Counted from the stretch's first letter, positions 1 through 9,698 are shown. The stretch: DNA of 64,000 nucleotides from an uncultured bacterium (GCA_938038445.1 CALHRZ010000012.1:124001-188000); one strand, 5' to 3'. Notes: a model not told the origin generated them from the sequence alone. A program made the numbers and translations.

Positions 1-1115
1 AAATCCACATCCCGAGCCAGCGGAACCGACCGGGCGTGAATTTTCAAAATCGCCTCCCGTCCCTCCAGCGAAGGAAGATCCAGCACGATTTGACGGTCAA
101 ACCGGCCCGGACGTTGAAGGGCCGGATCGAGCACATCCGGCCGGTTTGTCGCGGCCATGACAATTAAACCCTCCCGCGTATCCATCCCGTCCATCTCCAC
201 CAGCAGCGCATTCAAGGTCTGCTCCCGCTCGTCATGCCCCCCGCCAATTCCGCTGAAGCGGCTCCGCCCCACCGCGTCAATTTCATCAATGAAAATAATG
301 CACGGTGCAGCCCGCTTCGCCTGTTCGAACATGTCCCGCACGCGGCTCGCGCCAACCCCTACGAACATTTCAACAAAATCCGAGCCGCTAATGCTGAAAA
401 AAGGCACACCCGCCTCCCCCGCAATGGCCTTCGCCAACAGCGTTTTCCCCGTTCCCGGCGGCCCCACCATGAGTACACCCCGCGGAATGCGCCCACCGAG
501 TTTCTGAAACTTTTTGGGATCCTTGAGAAAGTCAATAATCTCGACGACCTCCTCCTTCGCCTCGTCAATCCCCGCCACATCCTTGAACGTCACTTTGTTC
601 CGATCCTGGGTCAACAAACGGGCGCGGCTCTTGCCAAAACTCAAGGCCCCCTGCCCCATGGAACGCATCTGCCGAGAAAACAGAAACCACAAAAGGCCAA
701 GAAAAAGAAGAATGGGTAATGCATTGGAAAAAATCATCAGCAGGAACTGAGAGGACCGACGATAGGTAAAGGCTACCCGATTTTCCAAAAGCAACGGCGC
801 CAGATCCAGATCGCTCGTCAACAGAATATCCACCCGCAACCGACGCAAATCCTTGGCGGTCGCCAGAATATACTGCCGGCCCGACATGTCCTCCTGCACA
901 ATCTCAGCCTCTGCCACCTCTCCCTTCTGAACCATTTCCACAAAGGAGGAATAAGGAATCGGCATCGCCTGATTCTGAACCCGGTCATACACCTGGTAGA
1001 GGCTGAAGAGCAGCGTGAGAATCACCAGCCAAATCAAGGCATACCGAAAGACGGGCGAAGGACCCTCCGTCTCCGAAGGGCGACGAGGACTGTTTTTCAG
1101 ATCGTTCGAATCCAT
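1..1115 (-). CDS. ftsH: ATP-dependent zinc metalloprotease FtsH (C-terminal part outside window)
   Basis: Membrane-anchored AAA+ protease that degrades misfolded and regulatory membrane and cytosolic proteins. The frame is open to the left edge, so it is missing from the ORF track; 371 codons are visible. Two membrane segments (about residues 24-42 and 124-147) flank a short periplasmic domain. The AAA domain has Walker A GPPGTGKT (218-225), Walker B IIFIDEID (273-280) and the second region of homology ([19 protein letters not shown]). The HEAGH zinc site would lie beyond position 1. The start ATG at 1115 gives the usual N-terminal length. It follows tilS by 31 bases on the same strand, a common tilS-ftsH arrangement. 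Confidence 0.97.
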   Translation of the reverse strand, partial: MDSNDLKNSPRRPSETEGPSPVFRYALIWLVILTLLFSLYQVYDRVQNQAMPIPYSSFVEMVQKGEVAEAEIVQEDMSGRQYILATAKDLRRLRVDILLTSDLDLAPLLLENRVAFTYRRSSQFLLMIFSNALPILLFLGLLWFLFSRQMRSMGQGALSFGKSRARLLTQDRNKVTFKDVAGIDEAKEEVVEIIDFLKDPKKFQKLGGRIPRGVLMVGPPGTGKTLLAKAIAGEAGVPFFSISGSDFVEMFVGVGASRVRDMFEQAKRAAPCIIFIDEIDAVGRSRFSGIGGGHDEREQTLNALLVEMDGMDTREGLIVMAATNRPDVLDPALQRPGRFDRQIVLDLPSLEGREAILKIHARSVPLARDVD

Positions 1116-1146
1116 CGGCTGCTCATCTTCCGTTTAAATAAACGCT

Positions 1147-2616
1147 TCATTTTACACCGCCTCCCTCTCGCGATGCAACGGATTCCTTCGACAACCGCTC
1201 CATTTCCAACGACCAGGAGGCCGCCCGGGAAGAGGCAACGCGCCAGTCGTAGGCCGGTGGACCTCCGGCGATCCAAAGAATGGAATCCCCACGGACAAGA
1301 AGCGGGATGCGGGATCGGACCGGCCGGGGAATCCGGGCATCCGTCCACACATCTTGAAGCTTCTTCGTGCATCCTTCGCCCACCGCAATTCGATCCCCCG
1401 GCCTCCACCCTCGCAAGAACAGCAGTGCCCCTCTTCCCGCTCTGAGTTTTGCCCTATTCACATAAACCCGGCAGGGAAACCGCCCCAACCCCGGTTCGAT
1501 TGGGTCCGGATACCCCCTGGCCGGCAAAACCCGCACACAAATCCCCCAGTCGGAAATCACCGTCTCTCCCGGAACCCGAATCGGGAAAGCCGGAAGTGGT
1601 CGAGTCAAAGCTTCCTCGCCCTCCGGTGGTATCAGTTCCCACATCCCATAGGAAATCCTGAGACCCCACCCCCCGCCCACCTCGATAACTCCCGATCCCC
1701 CTCTTTGGCCCATCCGGGATTCCATTCGCTCGATCAATCCATAATCCAGCACCGATTCCGGAACACCGGCCCGCTGAAGCCACAACCTCCAGACCCGGCG
1801 CCGAAGCGCCAGGGGCATGTTCGCCAAACGGTCCGACTCCAACCGATCGCACCCCGCACGCTTCAAGGCTCTCTCCGTAATGCCATCCAGCCATCGCTCC
1901 TCTTCCTGGAAAATCCGCGCCATCCGAAGACAAACATCCCGAATCGCCGGATTGTACCGCCGCTCAAGCATCGGGAGCAGTTCGTGGCGAATCCGATTCC
2001 GTAATATGGTTCGATCCTGGTTCGACCGATCCTCCCTCCATCTCTCGCCTAAAGAATGCAAGTACGATTCAACCCCTCGCCGCGTAACAGCCAGAAGGGG
2101 GCGAACCACGGGAACGCCAAAAACCTCGGCCTGCACCGCCATCCCCGCCAAACCACGGGGTCCCGCACCCCGCAGCAGTTTCAAAAGAACTGTCTCAACC
2201 TGGTCGTCCGCCGTATGGGCCAAAGCCACCTTCAAAAAACCATGCTGTTCCCGCATTTCGCGGAAAAAACGGTATCGAGCCTCGCGCGCCGCCATTTCAA
2301 GCGAAAGCCCCTTCGACCGTGCCTCCGCCCCTACATCCGCATGGCCCACCACATAGGGCACTCCGAGCCGTTCGCTTACCAAGCAGACAAAACGGGCATC
2401 GTCGTCCGCTTCAGGGCCGCGCAGACCATGATGGAGATGCAGCACCAGGACGTTAAAATCCCTCCGCCGGCTCAGCCGGATCAACCCGTGAAGAAGGGCC
2501 ATCGAATCCGACCCTCCCGAAACGCCAACAGCAATCGTTTCTCCCTCTGGAAAGAGGCCGTAACGGCGATCCGCCTCCTCCAACATTCGTTCCAATTCAG
2601 GAGGATCTGTTCGCAT
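1147..2616 (-). CDS. tilS: tRNA(Ile)-lysidine synthase
   Basis: Modifies the wobble C34 of tRNA-Ile(CAU) to lysidine with ATP and lysine, so that AUA is read as isoleucine. The N-type ATP pyrophosphatase P-loop SGGSDS is at residues 33-38 and is followed by LHLHHGLRG. A full TilS C-terminal domain is present (GWRPGDRIAVGEG, then KKLQDVWTDARIP). With the start at MRTDPPELE the length is 489 aa, normal for the long form. The ORF track start at 2889 lies inside serS and was rejected. It sits 29 bases after serS and 31 before ftsH, so the three are probably cotranscribed. Confidence 0.95.
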   Translation of the reverse strand: MRTDPPELERMLEEADRRYGLFPEGETIAVGVSGGSDSMALLHGLIRLSRRRDFNVLVLHLHHGLRGPEADDDARFVCLVSERLGVPYVVGHADVGAEARSKGLSLEMAAREARYRFFREMREQHGFLKVALAHTADDQVETVLLKLLRGAGPRGLAGMAVQAEVFGVPVVRPLLAVTRRGVESYLHSLGERWREDRSNQDRTILRNRIRHELLPMLERRYNPAIRDVCLRMARIFQEEERWLDGITERALKRAGCDRLESDRLANMPLALRRRVWRLWLQRAGVPESVLDYGLIERMESRMGQRGGSGVIEVGGGWGLRISYGMWELIPPEGEEALTRPLPAFPIRVPGETVISDWGICVRVLPARGYPDPIEPGLGRFPCRVYVNRAKLRAGRGALLFLRGWRPGDRIAVGEGCTKKLQDVWTDARIPRPVRSRIPLLVRGDSILWIAGGPPAYDWRVASSRAASWSLEMERLSKESVASREGGGVK

Positions 2617-2645
2617 CCGCTTGTTTTCGCGGCCAGAATCGGAGT

Positions 2646-3923
2646 TCAGGAAGGCGGCGCAAGCCGCCGAACGCCCCCCAAATACGGCGCCAGCACCTCG
2701 GGTAAGACCACGCTGCCGTCCTCTTGCTGGCCGTTTTCCAAAATCGCCACAACCAGCCGTGCCAGCGCAACACCAGACCCATTCAGCGTGTGCACAAACT
2801 CCGGTTTTCCATCCGCTCGACGGTAACGAATGTTGGCCCGGCGTGCCTGGAAGTCCTCGAAATTGCTGCAGGATGACACTTCCAGCCATCCCCGCTGGCC
2901 CGGAGACCAGAGCTCTAGATCATAGCACTTGGCCGCCGCAAAACTGATGTCCCCCGCACAAAGCGCCACCACACGGTAAGGGAGTTCAAGACGGCGAAGA
3001 ACGTCCTCCGCATCGGCGGTCAACGTTTCAAGCTCCTCATAAGACCGCCCCGGCTCGACGAATTTGACCAACTCCACCTTGTCAAATTGATGGACACGAA
3101 TCAGGCCGCGCGTTTCCCGCCCTGCCGCTCCCGCTTCCCGACGGAAACAAGGCGTATAGGCCGTCAGTTTGATCGGAAGTGGACCTTCAATGATTTCCTC
3201 CCGATAGAGATTCGTCACCGGCACTTCGGCCGTCGGAATCAACCAGAGATCATCGGTCGCCACGCGATACATGTCCTCGGCCATCCGCGGCAACTGCCCT
3301 GTCCCCGTCATGGCCGCCGTATTGACGACGAAAGGAGGAGACACTTCTATATAACCATGTTCTTGCGTGTGCAAATCAAGCATAAACTGGATCAGCGCCC
3401 GCTCCAGGCGGGCGCCTGGCCCGATATATATAGGAAAACCTGCCCCGCTGATCTTGGCACCCCGCGGAAAATCGAAAAGCCCCAGCCGTTCTCCTAGCTC
3501 CAGATGAGTCCGGGGAGAAAATGAAAATTGGCGGATCATTCCCCACTCCCGTACCACGCGGTTGTCAGCCGACGACCGACCATCGGGCGTGCTAGCATGA
3601 GGAAGATTCGGAACCCGCAACAGCGCCTCCCTCAACCCCGTCTCGACCTCGCGAAGCGACCTCTCAAGCAGGGCAATCCGATCGCCAACCTGCCGCATTT
3701 CGTTCTGCTCGCCTGTGGTGTCCACCCCCTCGCGCTTTCGCCGCGCAATTTCCTTTGATACGGAATTGAGCTGCCGCCGCAAGCCTTCCGCCTCGCGAAG
3801 AATCTCCCGCCGACGCTCATCGGCCTCCATCACCGCCGCCAACAAAGAAGGATCGGCTCCTCGGCGTTCCAGCCCCCCACGAACCTCCTCAGGGTTTTCG
3901 CGAATCCGTCGCATATCCAACAT
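2646..3923 (-). CDS. serS: Serine--tRNA ligase
   Basis: Charges tRNA-Ser. The 425-aa protein starts MLDMRRIRENPEEV, the standard SerRS N-terminus leading into the long helical tRNA-binding arm (residues about 1-100). Class II motif 2 (FRREAGAAGRETRGLIRVHQFDKVE) and motif 3 (SGVALARLVVAILENGQ) are intact. The start ATG at 3923 is preceded by GGAGGAG with a 7-base spacer, so the longer track ORF (4085) is not used. First gene of a probable serS-tilS-ftsH operon, driven by the promoter at 3967-3995. Confidence 0.97.
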   Translation of the reverse strand: MLDMRRIRENPEEVRGGLERRGADPSLLAAVMEADERRREILREAEGLRRQLNSVSKEIARRKREGVDTTGEQNEMRQVGDRIALLERSLREVETGLREALLRVPNLPHASTPDGRSSADNRVVREWGMIRQFSFSPRTHLELGERLGLFDFPRGAKISGAGFPIYIGPGARLERALIQFMLDLHTQEHGYIEVSPPFVVNTAAMTGTGQLPRMAEDMYRVATDDLWLIPTAEVPVTNLYREEIIEGPLPIKLTAYTPCFRREAGAAGRETRGLIRVHQFDKVELVKFVEPGRSYEELETLTADAEDVLRRLELPYRVVALCAGDISFAAAKCYDLELWSPGQRGWLEVSSCSNFEDFQARRANIRYRRADGKPEFVHTLNGSGVALARLVVAILENGQQEDGSVVLPEVLAPYLGGVRRLAPPS

Positions 3924-3966
3924 GGCCAAACTCCTCCGTCGTCTTCCCCTTGCCGCCCTTCCGGGG

Positions 3967-3995
3967 ACTATACGCCAAGACAACATCATATGCAA
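3967..3995 (-). promoter_or_regulatory. Sigma70-like promoter for serS-tilS-ftsH
   Basis: On the minus strand, TTGCAT (3990-3995) is followed after 17 bases by TATAGT (3967-3972). The predicted transcript would start near 3960, about 37 bases before the serS ATG. The same TTGCAT -35 occurs in the promoter at 23884-23912. Pattern-based only. Confidence 0.6.
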
Positions 3996-4043
3996 TCGCC
4001 GAGCGCCCAAAATTTTCAATAGGCAAAAAGAACATAAGGGGCT

Positions 4044-4071
4044 TATAATGACGGTAAAAATGTTTAGGAGG
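4044..4071 (+). promoter_or_regulatory. trxA -10 box and ribosome binding site
   Basis: A perfect TATAAT lies at 4044-4049 in a locally AT-rich stretch, with no good -35 partner. AGGAGG at 4066-4071 is six bases before the trxA ATG at 4078 and decides that start over the longer track ORF. Confidence 0.6.
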
Positions 4072-4077
4072 CCCCTC

Positions 4078-4401
4078 ATGAGCAACGTCCAGGAGATTAC
4101 CGCCGCCCAGTTTGACCAGCAAGTCCGTCAGTCCCCGATTCCCGTCGTCGCCGACTTTTTCGCTACCTGGTGCCCACCCTGCAAGGCGCTGGCCCCAATT
4201 CTCGACCGACTTGCCGGTCAATACGCCGAAAAAATCCGGTTCGTCAAAATCAACACGGACGAGGCTCCCGATCTGGCGGCCGAGTTCGGTATACGAGGAA
4301 TTCCGACTTTGCTCTTCTTTAAAGGCGGAAAAGTCGTTCAAACTCTCGTCGGACTGCGCAGCGAAACAGAACTCAAGGCCGCCTTCGATTCTCTCGTCTG
4401 A
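4078..4401 (+). CDS. trxA: Thioredoxin (WCPPC active site)
   Basis: Cytosolic thiol-disulfide reductant of 107 aa, the usual thioredoxin length, with no signal peptide. The redox site is WCPPC (residues 31-35) where classical thioredoxins have WCGPC. The cis-proline loop (GIPTLLFF, Pro76) and the buried Asp near residue 25 are present. The start is fixed by an AGGAGG six bases upstream. It is divergent from serS and ends one base before the stop of the convergent gene at 4402. Family assignment is firm; the Pro in the active site may shift the redox potential, which is an inference. Confidence 0.93.
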   Translation: MSNVQEITAAQFDQQVRQSPIPVVADFFATWCPPCKALAPILDRLAGQYAEKIRFVKINTDEAPDLAAEFGIRGIPTLLFFKGGKVVQTLVGLRSETELKAAFDSLV

Positions 4402-4848
4402 TTAGACCCCAACGGTCAGAACGCCCCCACCCACCGTAAGGGATTGGATCTTCATTTCGAGGGGCGGTGTCATATAAACCCGCCATAAAACCGGCTCAAG
4501 AACCAGCGAAGCTCCTTCAACCCGGACTCCTTTCTGGCGTGCAACAGCCTTTGCGAGCCCTTCCAGCAATAGGGACCGAACCCATTGGCCAGAAAACCCC
4601 GCCGTACGCACTCCTTCCAACCCGAAACGGATTTCCCCTTCCGCCGTAACGGACGGACGCCAGAGGGCGGAAACCGATAGGACGCCTGCAAGCGGAAGAC
4701 GCACCAAGGCGTCTGTCCGAACAATGCCCTCCTCAAATACGATTCGAAAGTCGTCAATCTTCGTCCCAAAAAGCGGGGTCAGAAACCGCAAGGCCAACGC
4801 GGTTGCCTCCGATTCGTTCGCCCGGAGCAAAAGGCGCTCGATTTTCAC
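4402..4848 (-). CDS. Unknown protein, 148 aa, last gene of the paaK operon
   Basis: No family recognised. The GTG start overlaps the stop of the upstream ACT gene as GTGA (4845-4848), a typical coupled start; the ATG in the track lies inside the ACT gene. The product has no signal peptide or clear membrane span. It is rich in Val, Leu and Arg with alternating hydrophobic residues suggesting beta structure ([25 protein letters not shown] at the C-terminus). That pattern is loosely like small lipid- or ligand-binding barrel proteins, but I do not assign one. It ends directly against trxA. Confidence 0.7.
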   Translation of the reverse strand: MKIERLLLRANESEATALALRFLTPLFGTKIDDFRIVFEEGIVRTDALVRLPLAGVLSVSALWRPSVTAEGEIRFGLEGVRTAGFSGQWVRSLLLEGLAKAVARQKGVRVEGASLVLEPVLWRVYMTPPLEMKIQSLTVGGGVLTVGV

Positions 4849-5276
4849 AAGGAATAAACGGTAGCGGGATCGAGAACGGAAACCCCCGCTTTCCAAAAGA
4901 CTTCAAGAGCCCGGTCGGTATCTTCGAAGCGAAAAACCAACACGGCCTTGTCTGTGGCCTTCTCGACAAAAGCGTACATATACTCCACGTTCAATTCCGC
5001 CTTTTCCAAAACGCCCAACACTTCCGCCAATCCGCCCGGTTTATCCGACACTTCAACCGCTATGACTTCAGTAACGCTGACCGTGTGCCCTGTGGAACGG
5101 AGAAGAGACAGCGCGCGATCCACATCGTTCACGATCAGCCGAAGAATTCCGAAATCCGAGGTGTCGGCCAGCGAAAGAGCCCGGATATTGATGCCGCCCT
5201 GCCCCAGTATCCGCGCTACCTCCGCCAAGCGTCCCGCCCGATTTTCCATGAAAAGAGAAATCTGCCTGACTTTCAT
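4845..5276 (-). CDS. Tandem ACT-domain regulatory protein
   Basis: A stand-alone protein of two ACT domains (about residues 1-68 and 69-143) that normally bind amino acids or related acids. Domain 1 opens [20 protein letters not shown] and domain 2 has [18 protein letters not shown]. The length of 143 aa matches the small ACT proteins often found beside phenylacetate-CoA ligase genes in anaerobes, where they sit with indolepyruvate oxidoreductase genes. The start at 5276 follows GGGGAGG by 8 bases. A second possible ATG at 5306 overlaps the paaK stop as ATGA and would add ten residues. Confidence 0.88.
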   Translation of the reverse strand: MKVRQISLFMENRAGRLAEVARILGQGGINIRALSLADTSDFGILRLIVNDVDRALSLLRSTGHTVSVTEVIAVEVSDKPGGLAEVLGVLEKAELNVEYMYAFVEKATDKAVLVFRFEDTDRALEVFWKAGVSVLDPATVYSL

Positions 5277-5302
5277 GCCCGTATCCTCCCCGATTCGCCG
5301 CC

Positions 5303-6610
5303 TCATGCTTTGCGATCCACAAAGACCACGCGCTGCACTTTTCCCGCCGCTCGTTCAAGCGTGCGAGGCTCGACCAGCGTTATTTTGGCATGCAAACCGA
5401 GCACGCTGTAAACATCCGCCGCAATACGGGACCGCAAAGATTCCAATTTGCGAATCTCGTCGGAGAACAAACGCTCATTGACCTCCACCTTGATCTCCAG
5501 ATCGGCCATCACACCCGTCCGATCCACTACGATTAAGTAGTTTGGTTCCACGTGCTCGATGCGCATCAGAACACTCTCGATCTGCGACGGAAACACATTC
5601 ACGCCGCGAATGATCAGCATATCGTCCGTCCGACCCGACAACCGCGCAATCCGACGAAAGGTCCGGCCGCAAGGACAGGGCGCAGAATCCATTTTCGTAA
5701 TGTCCCGAGTGCGATACCTCAACAGCGGGATCGTCTCCCGCGTCAGGCAGGTCAGCACTAACTCGCCGTACGTGCCATCCGGTACCGGCCGGCATGTCTT
5801 AGGATCAATGATCTCGGGATAAAAATGATCCTCAAAAACATGCAGGCCGGCCTGTTCTAGACATTCCCCTGCAACGCCGGGTCCGATCACTTCACTGAGT
5901 CCGTAAATGTCCAACGCTTTGAGACCCAAACGCATTTCAATCTGCCGCCGCATCTCTTCCGTCCATGGCTCAGCGCCAAAAAATCCCGCTTTGAGCTTTA
6001 ACAACCGAAGATCCATTCCCTCTTCGTGCGCCACCTCGGCGATTTGCAAGGCATAAGAGGGGGTACAGGCCAAAAGCGTCGTCCCAAAATCCTGCATCAA
6101 CATCAATTGTTTCTTCGTGTTTCCACCGGACATGGGAATCACCGTTGCACCCAATCGCTCACCCCCGTAATGAAGCCCAAGGCCGCCGGTAAACAAACCG
6201 TACCCATAGGCCACCTGCAAAACGTCTTTCGCAGTGCCTCCCCCACAGGCCAGCAACCGCGCACAGCAGTCGGCCCAAAGGTCTATGTCGGCGCGCGTGT
6301 AACCAACCACGGTCGGTTTCCCCGTCGTGCCGGACGATGCATGTAAACGGATTACGTTGTCAAGGGGTTCCGCGAACAGACCGAAGGGATACTCGGCGCG
6401 AAAGTCATCCTTGACCGTAAAGGGAAGCTTCGTAATGTCTTCAATCCCCCGAATGTCGTCTGGGTTCAGCCCAGCAGAACTCAGCTTCCGTCGGTAAAGG
6501 GGGACCCGTTCGTATGCCCTCCTAACGGTCTGACGCAACCGTTCGCTCTGTCTCTCTCGCCGTTGATCAGGCGGCTCGCATTCCAATTCCTTTTGAAAAT
6601 ATAGGATCAC
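5303..6610 (-). CDS. paaK: Phenylacetate--CoA ligase family protein
   Basis: AMP-forming ligase that activates phenylacetate or another aryl acid to its CoA thioester. The 435-aa length is typical for PaaK. The ATP loop [12 protein letters not shown] is at residues 90-101, followed by the [10 protein letters not shown] region, the YRTRDI motif and [21 protein letters not shown] before the small C-terminal domain. It lies 13 bases after a porin gene and directly before a tandem-ACT gene. Indolepyruvate oxidoreductase subunits, the usual neighbours, are not in the window, so the substrate is uncertain. Confidence 0.92.
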   Translation of the reverse strand: MILYFQKELECEPPDQRRERQSERLRQTVRRAYERVPLYRRKLSSAGLNPDDIRGIEDITKLPFTVKDDFRAEYPFGLFAEPLDNVIRLHASSGTTGKPTVVGYTRADIDLWADCCARLLACGGGTAKDVLQVAYGYGLFTGGLGLHYGGERLGATVIPMSGGNTKKQLMLMQDFGTTLLACTPSYALQIAEVAHEEGMDLRLLKLKAGFFGAEPWTEEMRRQIEMRLGLKALDIYGLSEVIGPGVAGECLEQAGLHVFEDHFYPEIIDPKTCRPVPDGTYGELVLTCLTRETIPLLRYRTRDITKMDSAPCPCGRTFRRIARLSGRTDDMLIIRGVNVFPSQIESVLMRIEHVEPNYLIVVDRTGVMADLEIKVEVNERLFSDEIRKLESLRSRIAADVYSVLGLHAKITLVEPRTLERAAGKVQRVVFVDRKA

Positions 6611-6623
6611 CGCCTCAGGACTC

Positions 6624-7994
6624 CTAAAACCAGTATGAAAGCTCCCAGCGCGCCCAATAGCCCGTTTCCCGTTCCGGTCGGTAGTAGTCGCCCGGGTTCA
6701 ATACCTCCCCGGCCAATTGCATGGTCAAACGGTCGACCGCTCCCACCATGCCTCGGGCAAGCGTCGCATCAAACATCATGCCCGCATAAAGCCCGCGCTC
6801 CCGGCCCTCTCCTGGGCCGTTCTTCTCTTGGGCAAGCGCTTGACCCACCAACGCCCTCACTTTGGCCTCTTTAAACGGAAGAGTAATCGTCGCACCCAGA
6901 TAGGGGAAAATCAGATTGGACCACCATCCAGCTCCCTCCGCATCATATGTGTAAATCATGAGATCACCTCCAATCCCAACCTGGGGATACCGCCCCCACA
7001 ACGGATCCCATCTTTCCAAATGATCGGTCTTGGCTCGATCCGCTGAATAAAGCAAAACGCCGGCCGAAAGCTGGGGTTTGGCCGGCGTTTCTTGCATCAG
7101 TGAAAACTTCAAAATCCCCTCACCCATATAGGCGAAGAGTTGAGACTCACCCCGTGTCCCCCCTTGCACCGCGCCTTCAAGACTGGCTGAAACAATGTCC
7201 CCAAACTTTGGCATCAACCTAGCCCCGACGGTATGAATGTCCGCGGGAGGTACAACCATATCCCCATTCCGCCATGCGTGCTCCCGCTTGTATATATAGT
7301 ACTCTTCCGTTCCTAGGGAAGGGGTAAGCGTATGCGCGGCGTAAAAGATAAACCCCGATTCGACCGCATCATTGTATCCTTTTGTGTATCCCACCAGATC
7401 GCGATCCTGATCGTTCAGAACGAGAGTCCCATCGGAACGGTTGTAAATTCCAATCGCGTCAATCTGAGTTCCTCGCGTCTTGTAGGTCGCCCGAATCGCA
7501 TCGAAAAAGATCGTCCGGGACGCATCCTTCGGTGTTCCTTCGAATATCAATCGGCCATTGCCAAACGGCTTTCCCGGTCCTGCCATGAGATCCTGGCGCC
7601 CAATTCGAAGCGACAATGCTTCGTTCGGAAGTAATCGTTGAATCTGAAGATACAGATTGTCCACAACGATTTCATCGGGAAATTCCCAATCTTTGTTGCT
7701 GTCCGGCTTCAGATACTCCCGAAATTCGTTGGCAAGCCGGCCATAAAGGCTTACCTGAGGATCCAATTCCACTTCCACATAAAGTTGGGTCCGCAAGCGG
7801 ATGAAATTGTTGGCACCCCCACGCGTCACACCAGGGGGATCCGCAATAATCGGCAAATCATCAAACGCCTCCTGCCTTAGACGAAATTGCCCACCGCCGC
7901 TCCATTTCGGCAAAAAAGAAAACCCACCCTCTTCCTGCGAGAAAAGCGGAGTTGCGATCAGAACTGTTACGAAGAGAACTGTTGCTTTTTCCAC
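6624..7994 (-). CDS. Outer-membrane porin of the alginate-export (AlgE-like) family
   Basis: A 456-aa outer-membrane beta-barrel. A signal peptide (MEKATVLFVTVLIATPLFSQ) is followed by amphipathic strands such as NFIRLRTQLYVEVELD and LSLRIGRQDL, the family's usual strand-2 to strand-4 motifs. It ends WELSYWF, an aromatic C-terminus fit for BAM insertion. The start is GTG at 7994 with GGGAGG five bases upstream. First gene of a porin-paaK-ACT-unknown operon. The genomic link to a CoA ligase suggests it imports an aryl acid rather than exporting alginate; this is inference. Confidence 0.85.
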   Translation of the reverse strand: MEKATVLFVTVLIATPLFSQEEGGFSFLPKWSGGGQFRLRQEAFDDLPIIADPPGVTRGGANNFIRLRTQLYVEVELDPQVSLYGRLANEFREYLKPDSNKDWEFPDEIVVDNLYLQIQRLLPNEALSLRIGRQDLMAGPGKPFGNGRLIFEGTPKDASRTIFFDAIRATYKTRGTQIDAIGIYNRSDGTLVLNDQDRDLVGYTKGYNDAVESGFIFYAAHTLTPSLGTEEYYIYKREHAWRNGDMVVPPADIHTVGARLMPKFGDIVSASLEGAVQGGTRGESQLFAYMGEGILKFSLMQETPAKPQLSAGVLLYSADRAKTDHLERWDPLWGRYPQVGIGGDLMIYTYDAEGAGWWSNLIFPYLGATITLPFKEAKVRALVGQALAQEKNGPGEGRERGLYAGMMFDATLARGMVGAVDRLTMQLAGEVLNPGDYYRPERETGYWARWELSYWF

Positions 7995-8039
7995 GATTTC
8001 CTCCCATGTCTTGACTGCCAGTAAACCCGCCTTCGGTAA

Positions 8040-8067
8040 ATTACAAAATGGTCAAAACATGCGTCAA
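8040..8067 (-). promoter_or_regulatory. Promoter for the porin-paaK-ACT operon
   Basis: Minus-strand TTGACG (8062-8067), 16-base spacer, TGTAAT (8040-8045). A start near 8033 gives a leader of about 38 bases before the GTG at 7994. It lies just downstream of the terminator at 8078-8118, so the operon is insulated from the gene above. Confidence 0.6.
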
Positions 8068-8077
8068 ACGTTTTCGT

Positions 8078-8118
8078 AAAAAAAAAAACGGGCCGAGGGT
8101 TTTTGACCTCGGCCCGTT
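8078..8118 (-). terminator. Rho-independent terminator of the TSP3 surface-protein gene
   Basis: On the minus strand a perfect 12-bp stem (AACGGGCCGAGG with its complement, 8087-8098 and 8107-8118) with an 8-base loop is followed by a run of about 11 U. It begins 19 bases after the stop codon at 8138. Confidence 0.92.
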
Positions 8119-8137
8119 CGCGTGATTGGTTTATCCC

Positions 8138-9604
8138 TTAGGGATACGGGATGACGATCTTGAAGAACTTCTTCGCTGCTCCCTGAGGATCAATCTCTAC
8201 GTTTTTGATCCCAGCGGATTTGGCTTCCTGCGCCACGTTCGAGTATACACCGTCCACCACATCCGCCGCATGAATTTGATAATCCACCTGAGCCCCGTCA
8301 TCCGAGCCCTCAAAGGTCAAGATAACATTTCCATTCGTGTCAATTGCTACCGCATCAATCTTCAGATACGACTCGTCATCATTCGGATCGGTGCCCGCAA
8401 TCGCTTCGTCAAGATTGGAGAACCCATCCCCATCCGCGTCATCCGCATAAGCATCCTCAAATGTTTCATAATCGCCTCCTGGCCCGATCGTAAACGATCC
8501 GGTGATCCATTCAGCAGGCGTATCCGGAACAACCGCAAACAACGCTGTTACATTCGTGCCATATTGCGCGGCTTGTTCATAAGATACCGACCATGTTTGC
8601 GCAGTGACTGTTTGAGTTGTATTGGTGTAAATCTGGGTGCTTCCAACAAGCAACCCACTTACATACACATCCACTCCCGGTGTCGTTTCGAGAAGGAAAT
8701 TCTGAGGCGATCCGGAAACAATTACTACAGCGCCACTTGGAGTGATGCTTCCATAGGCAAGATTCTGAGAAGCTGCAACCACTTCCAATTGCGCCGGGCC
8801 ACCCCCATATGGGTCCTCATCCGTTATTACCACGTCATCCAACGTCCCAATCCCCATTCCGACAAGGGCATTCATTCCAAAGATATTATCAGGCTGTGAT
8901 GAGCTCTTCATTTTGAACCAAGGACCATCTTCGGTATAGTTATTGACACCGACCCGAGTGTATCCATTCGCATGCGACAAATTCGTTGCGTTCACCCATA
9001 CCTTAAACATCGAATCGCCATCGTTATGTGCCCCTAAGACGGTATAATCTTGAAGAATCGTGACCCGGACCCATGAGTTCGAATCATAGGTGACATCCGT
9101 CCATTTGGATGTAACCCAATTCCCACCTTCCCCATGTAACAGGTTGAAGTAGCCGTTTGTGTCGAAGAAAAAGGCTAAACGGGAATTTGGGTCAACGGAA
9201 GCCAAGAGGCTCGTATCTTCCAACTGCCCGGGGAGCAGAACAAAATCAACAAAAAACGCTTGATCTTCAATGTTGCTGTCTTGCGCGTTGATATGGTTCG
9301 TTACGCTCCCATCAAAATACACCGCTTTCGTGCTTCCACCCGTTTCGCTCGGCATTCCAAAGCCAGGATTCCCAACGGTCGAGTTTGTAATGTAGGCAAC
9401 ACCATTATTGGTATCAGCCGACCAGCTTCCATAGCCTGGAGCAACAGGGTGCCCTGAATCACCCGCTCCCAACAAAGAGGTTCCTAACGCAATCTCTTCA
9501 AATGTCCATACCCCAAATCCAGCATTCGTAACCTGACTTTGGGCACTGATGGCAACTCCCATTGCCGCAGCCGCTACCATTATCCATGCTTTTTTCATCT
9601 TCAT
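8138..9604 (-). CDS. Secreted surface protein with TSP3 calcium-loop motif
   Basis: Exported protein of 488 aa. The signal peptide is MKMKKAWIMVAAAAMGVAISAQSQ; the start at 9604 follows GGGAGGG with a good spacer, so the longer track ORF was trimmed. The first about 270 residues look like a LamG/concanavalin-type jelly roll (STKAVYFDGS, FKVWVNATNL, IGTLDDVVI). A middle Ig-like stretch follows, then DADGDGFSNLDEAIAGTDPND, a thrombospondin type 3 calcium loop. It ends KKFFKIVIPYP, unlike the GTL..IR tail of three other secreted proteins here. Own promoter and terminator, so probably monocistronic. Function unknown; likely cell-surface or extracellular. Confidence 0.85.
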   Translation of the reverse strand: MKMKKAWIMVAAAAMGVAISAQSQVTNAGFGVWTFEEIALGTSLLGAGDSGHPVAPGYGSWSADTNNGVAYITNSTVGNPGFGMPSETGGSTKAVYFDGSVTNHINAQDSNIEDQAFFVDFVLLPGQLEDTSLLASVDPNSRLAFFFDTNGYFNLLHGEGGNWVTSKWTDVTYDSNSWVRVTILQDYTVLGAHNDGDSMFKVWVNATNLSHANGYTRVGVNNYTEDGPWFKMKSSSQPDNIFGMNALVGMGIGTLDDVVITDEDPYGGGPAQLEVVAASQNLAYGSITPSGAVVIVSGSPQNFLLETTPGVDVYVSGLLVGSTQIYTNTTQTVTAQTWSVSYEQAAQYGTNVTALFAVVPDTPAEWITGSFTIGPGGDYETFEDAYADDADGDGFSNLDEAIAGTDPNDDESYLKIDAVAIDTNGNVILTFEGSDDGAQVDYQIHAADVVDGVYSNVAQEAKSAGIKNVEIDPQGAAKKFFKIVIPYP

Positions 9605-9669
9605 CTCTTTACCCTCCCAAGCGTCCATAATGGTCGTTCTTTTCAAAATATTCCCCAGTTCCACTATTG

Positions 9670-9698
9670 AAGATATCATGCCGGAACAGCTCTGTCAA
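9670..9698 (-). promoter_or_regulatory. Strong sigma70-like promoter for the TSP3 surface protein
   Basis: Minus-strand TTGACA (9693-9698), 17-base spacer, TATCTT (9670-9675). The predicted leader is about 59 bases to the ATG at 9604. It starts right after the stop of the gene at 9716. Confidence 0.68.

Noticed and set aside
2617-2889. Long N-terminal extension of tilS, and likewise of serS (to 4085), hcp (to 27140), leuC (to 29457) and the CHAD protein (to 32682)
   Set aside because: The extensions run into neighbouring genes or lack family similarity; internal starts have ribosome sites or 4-base overlaps.
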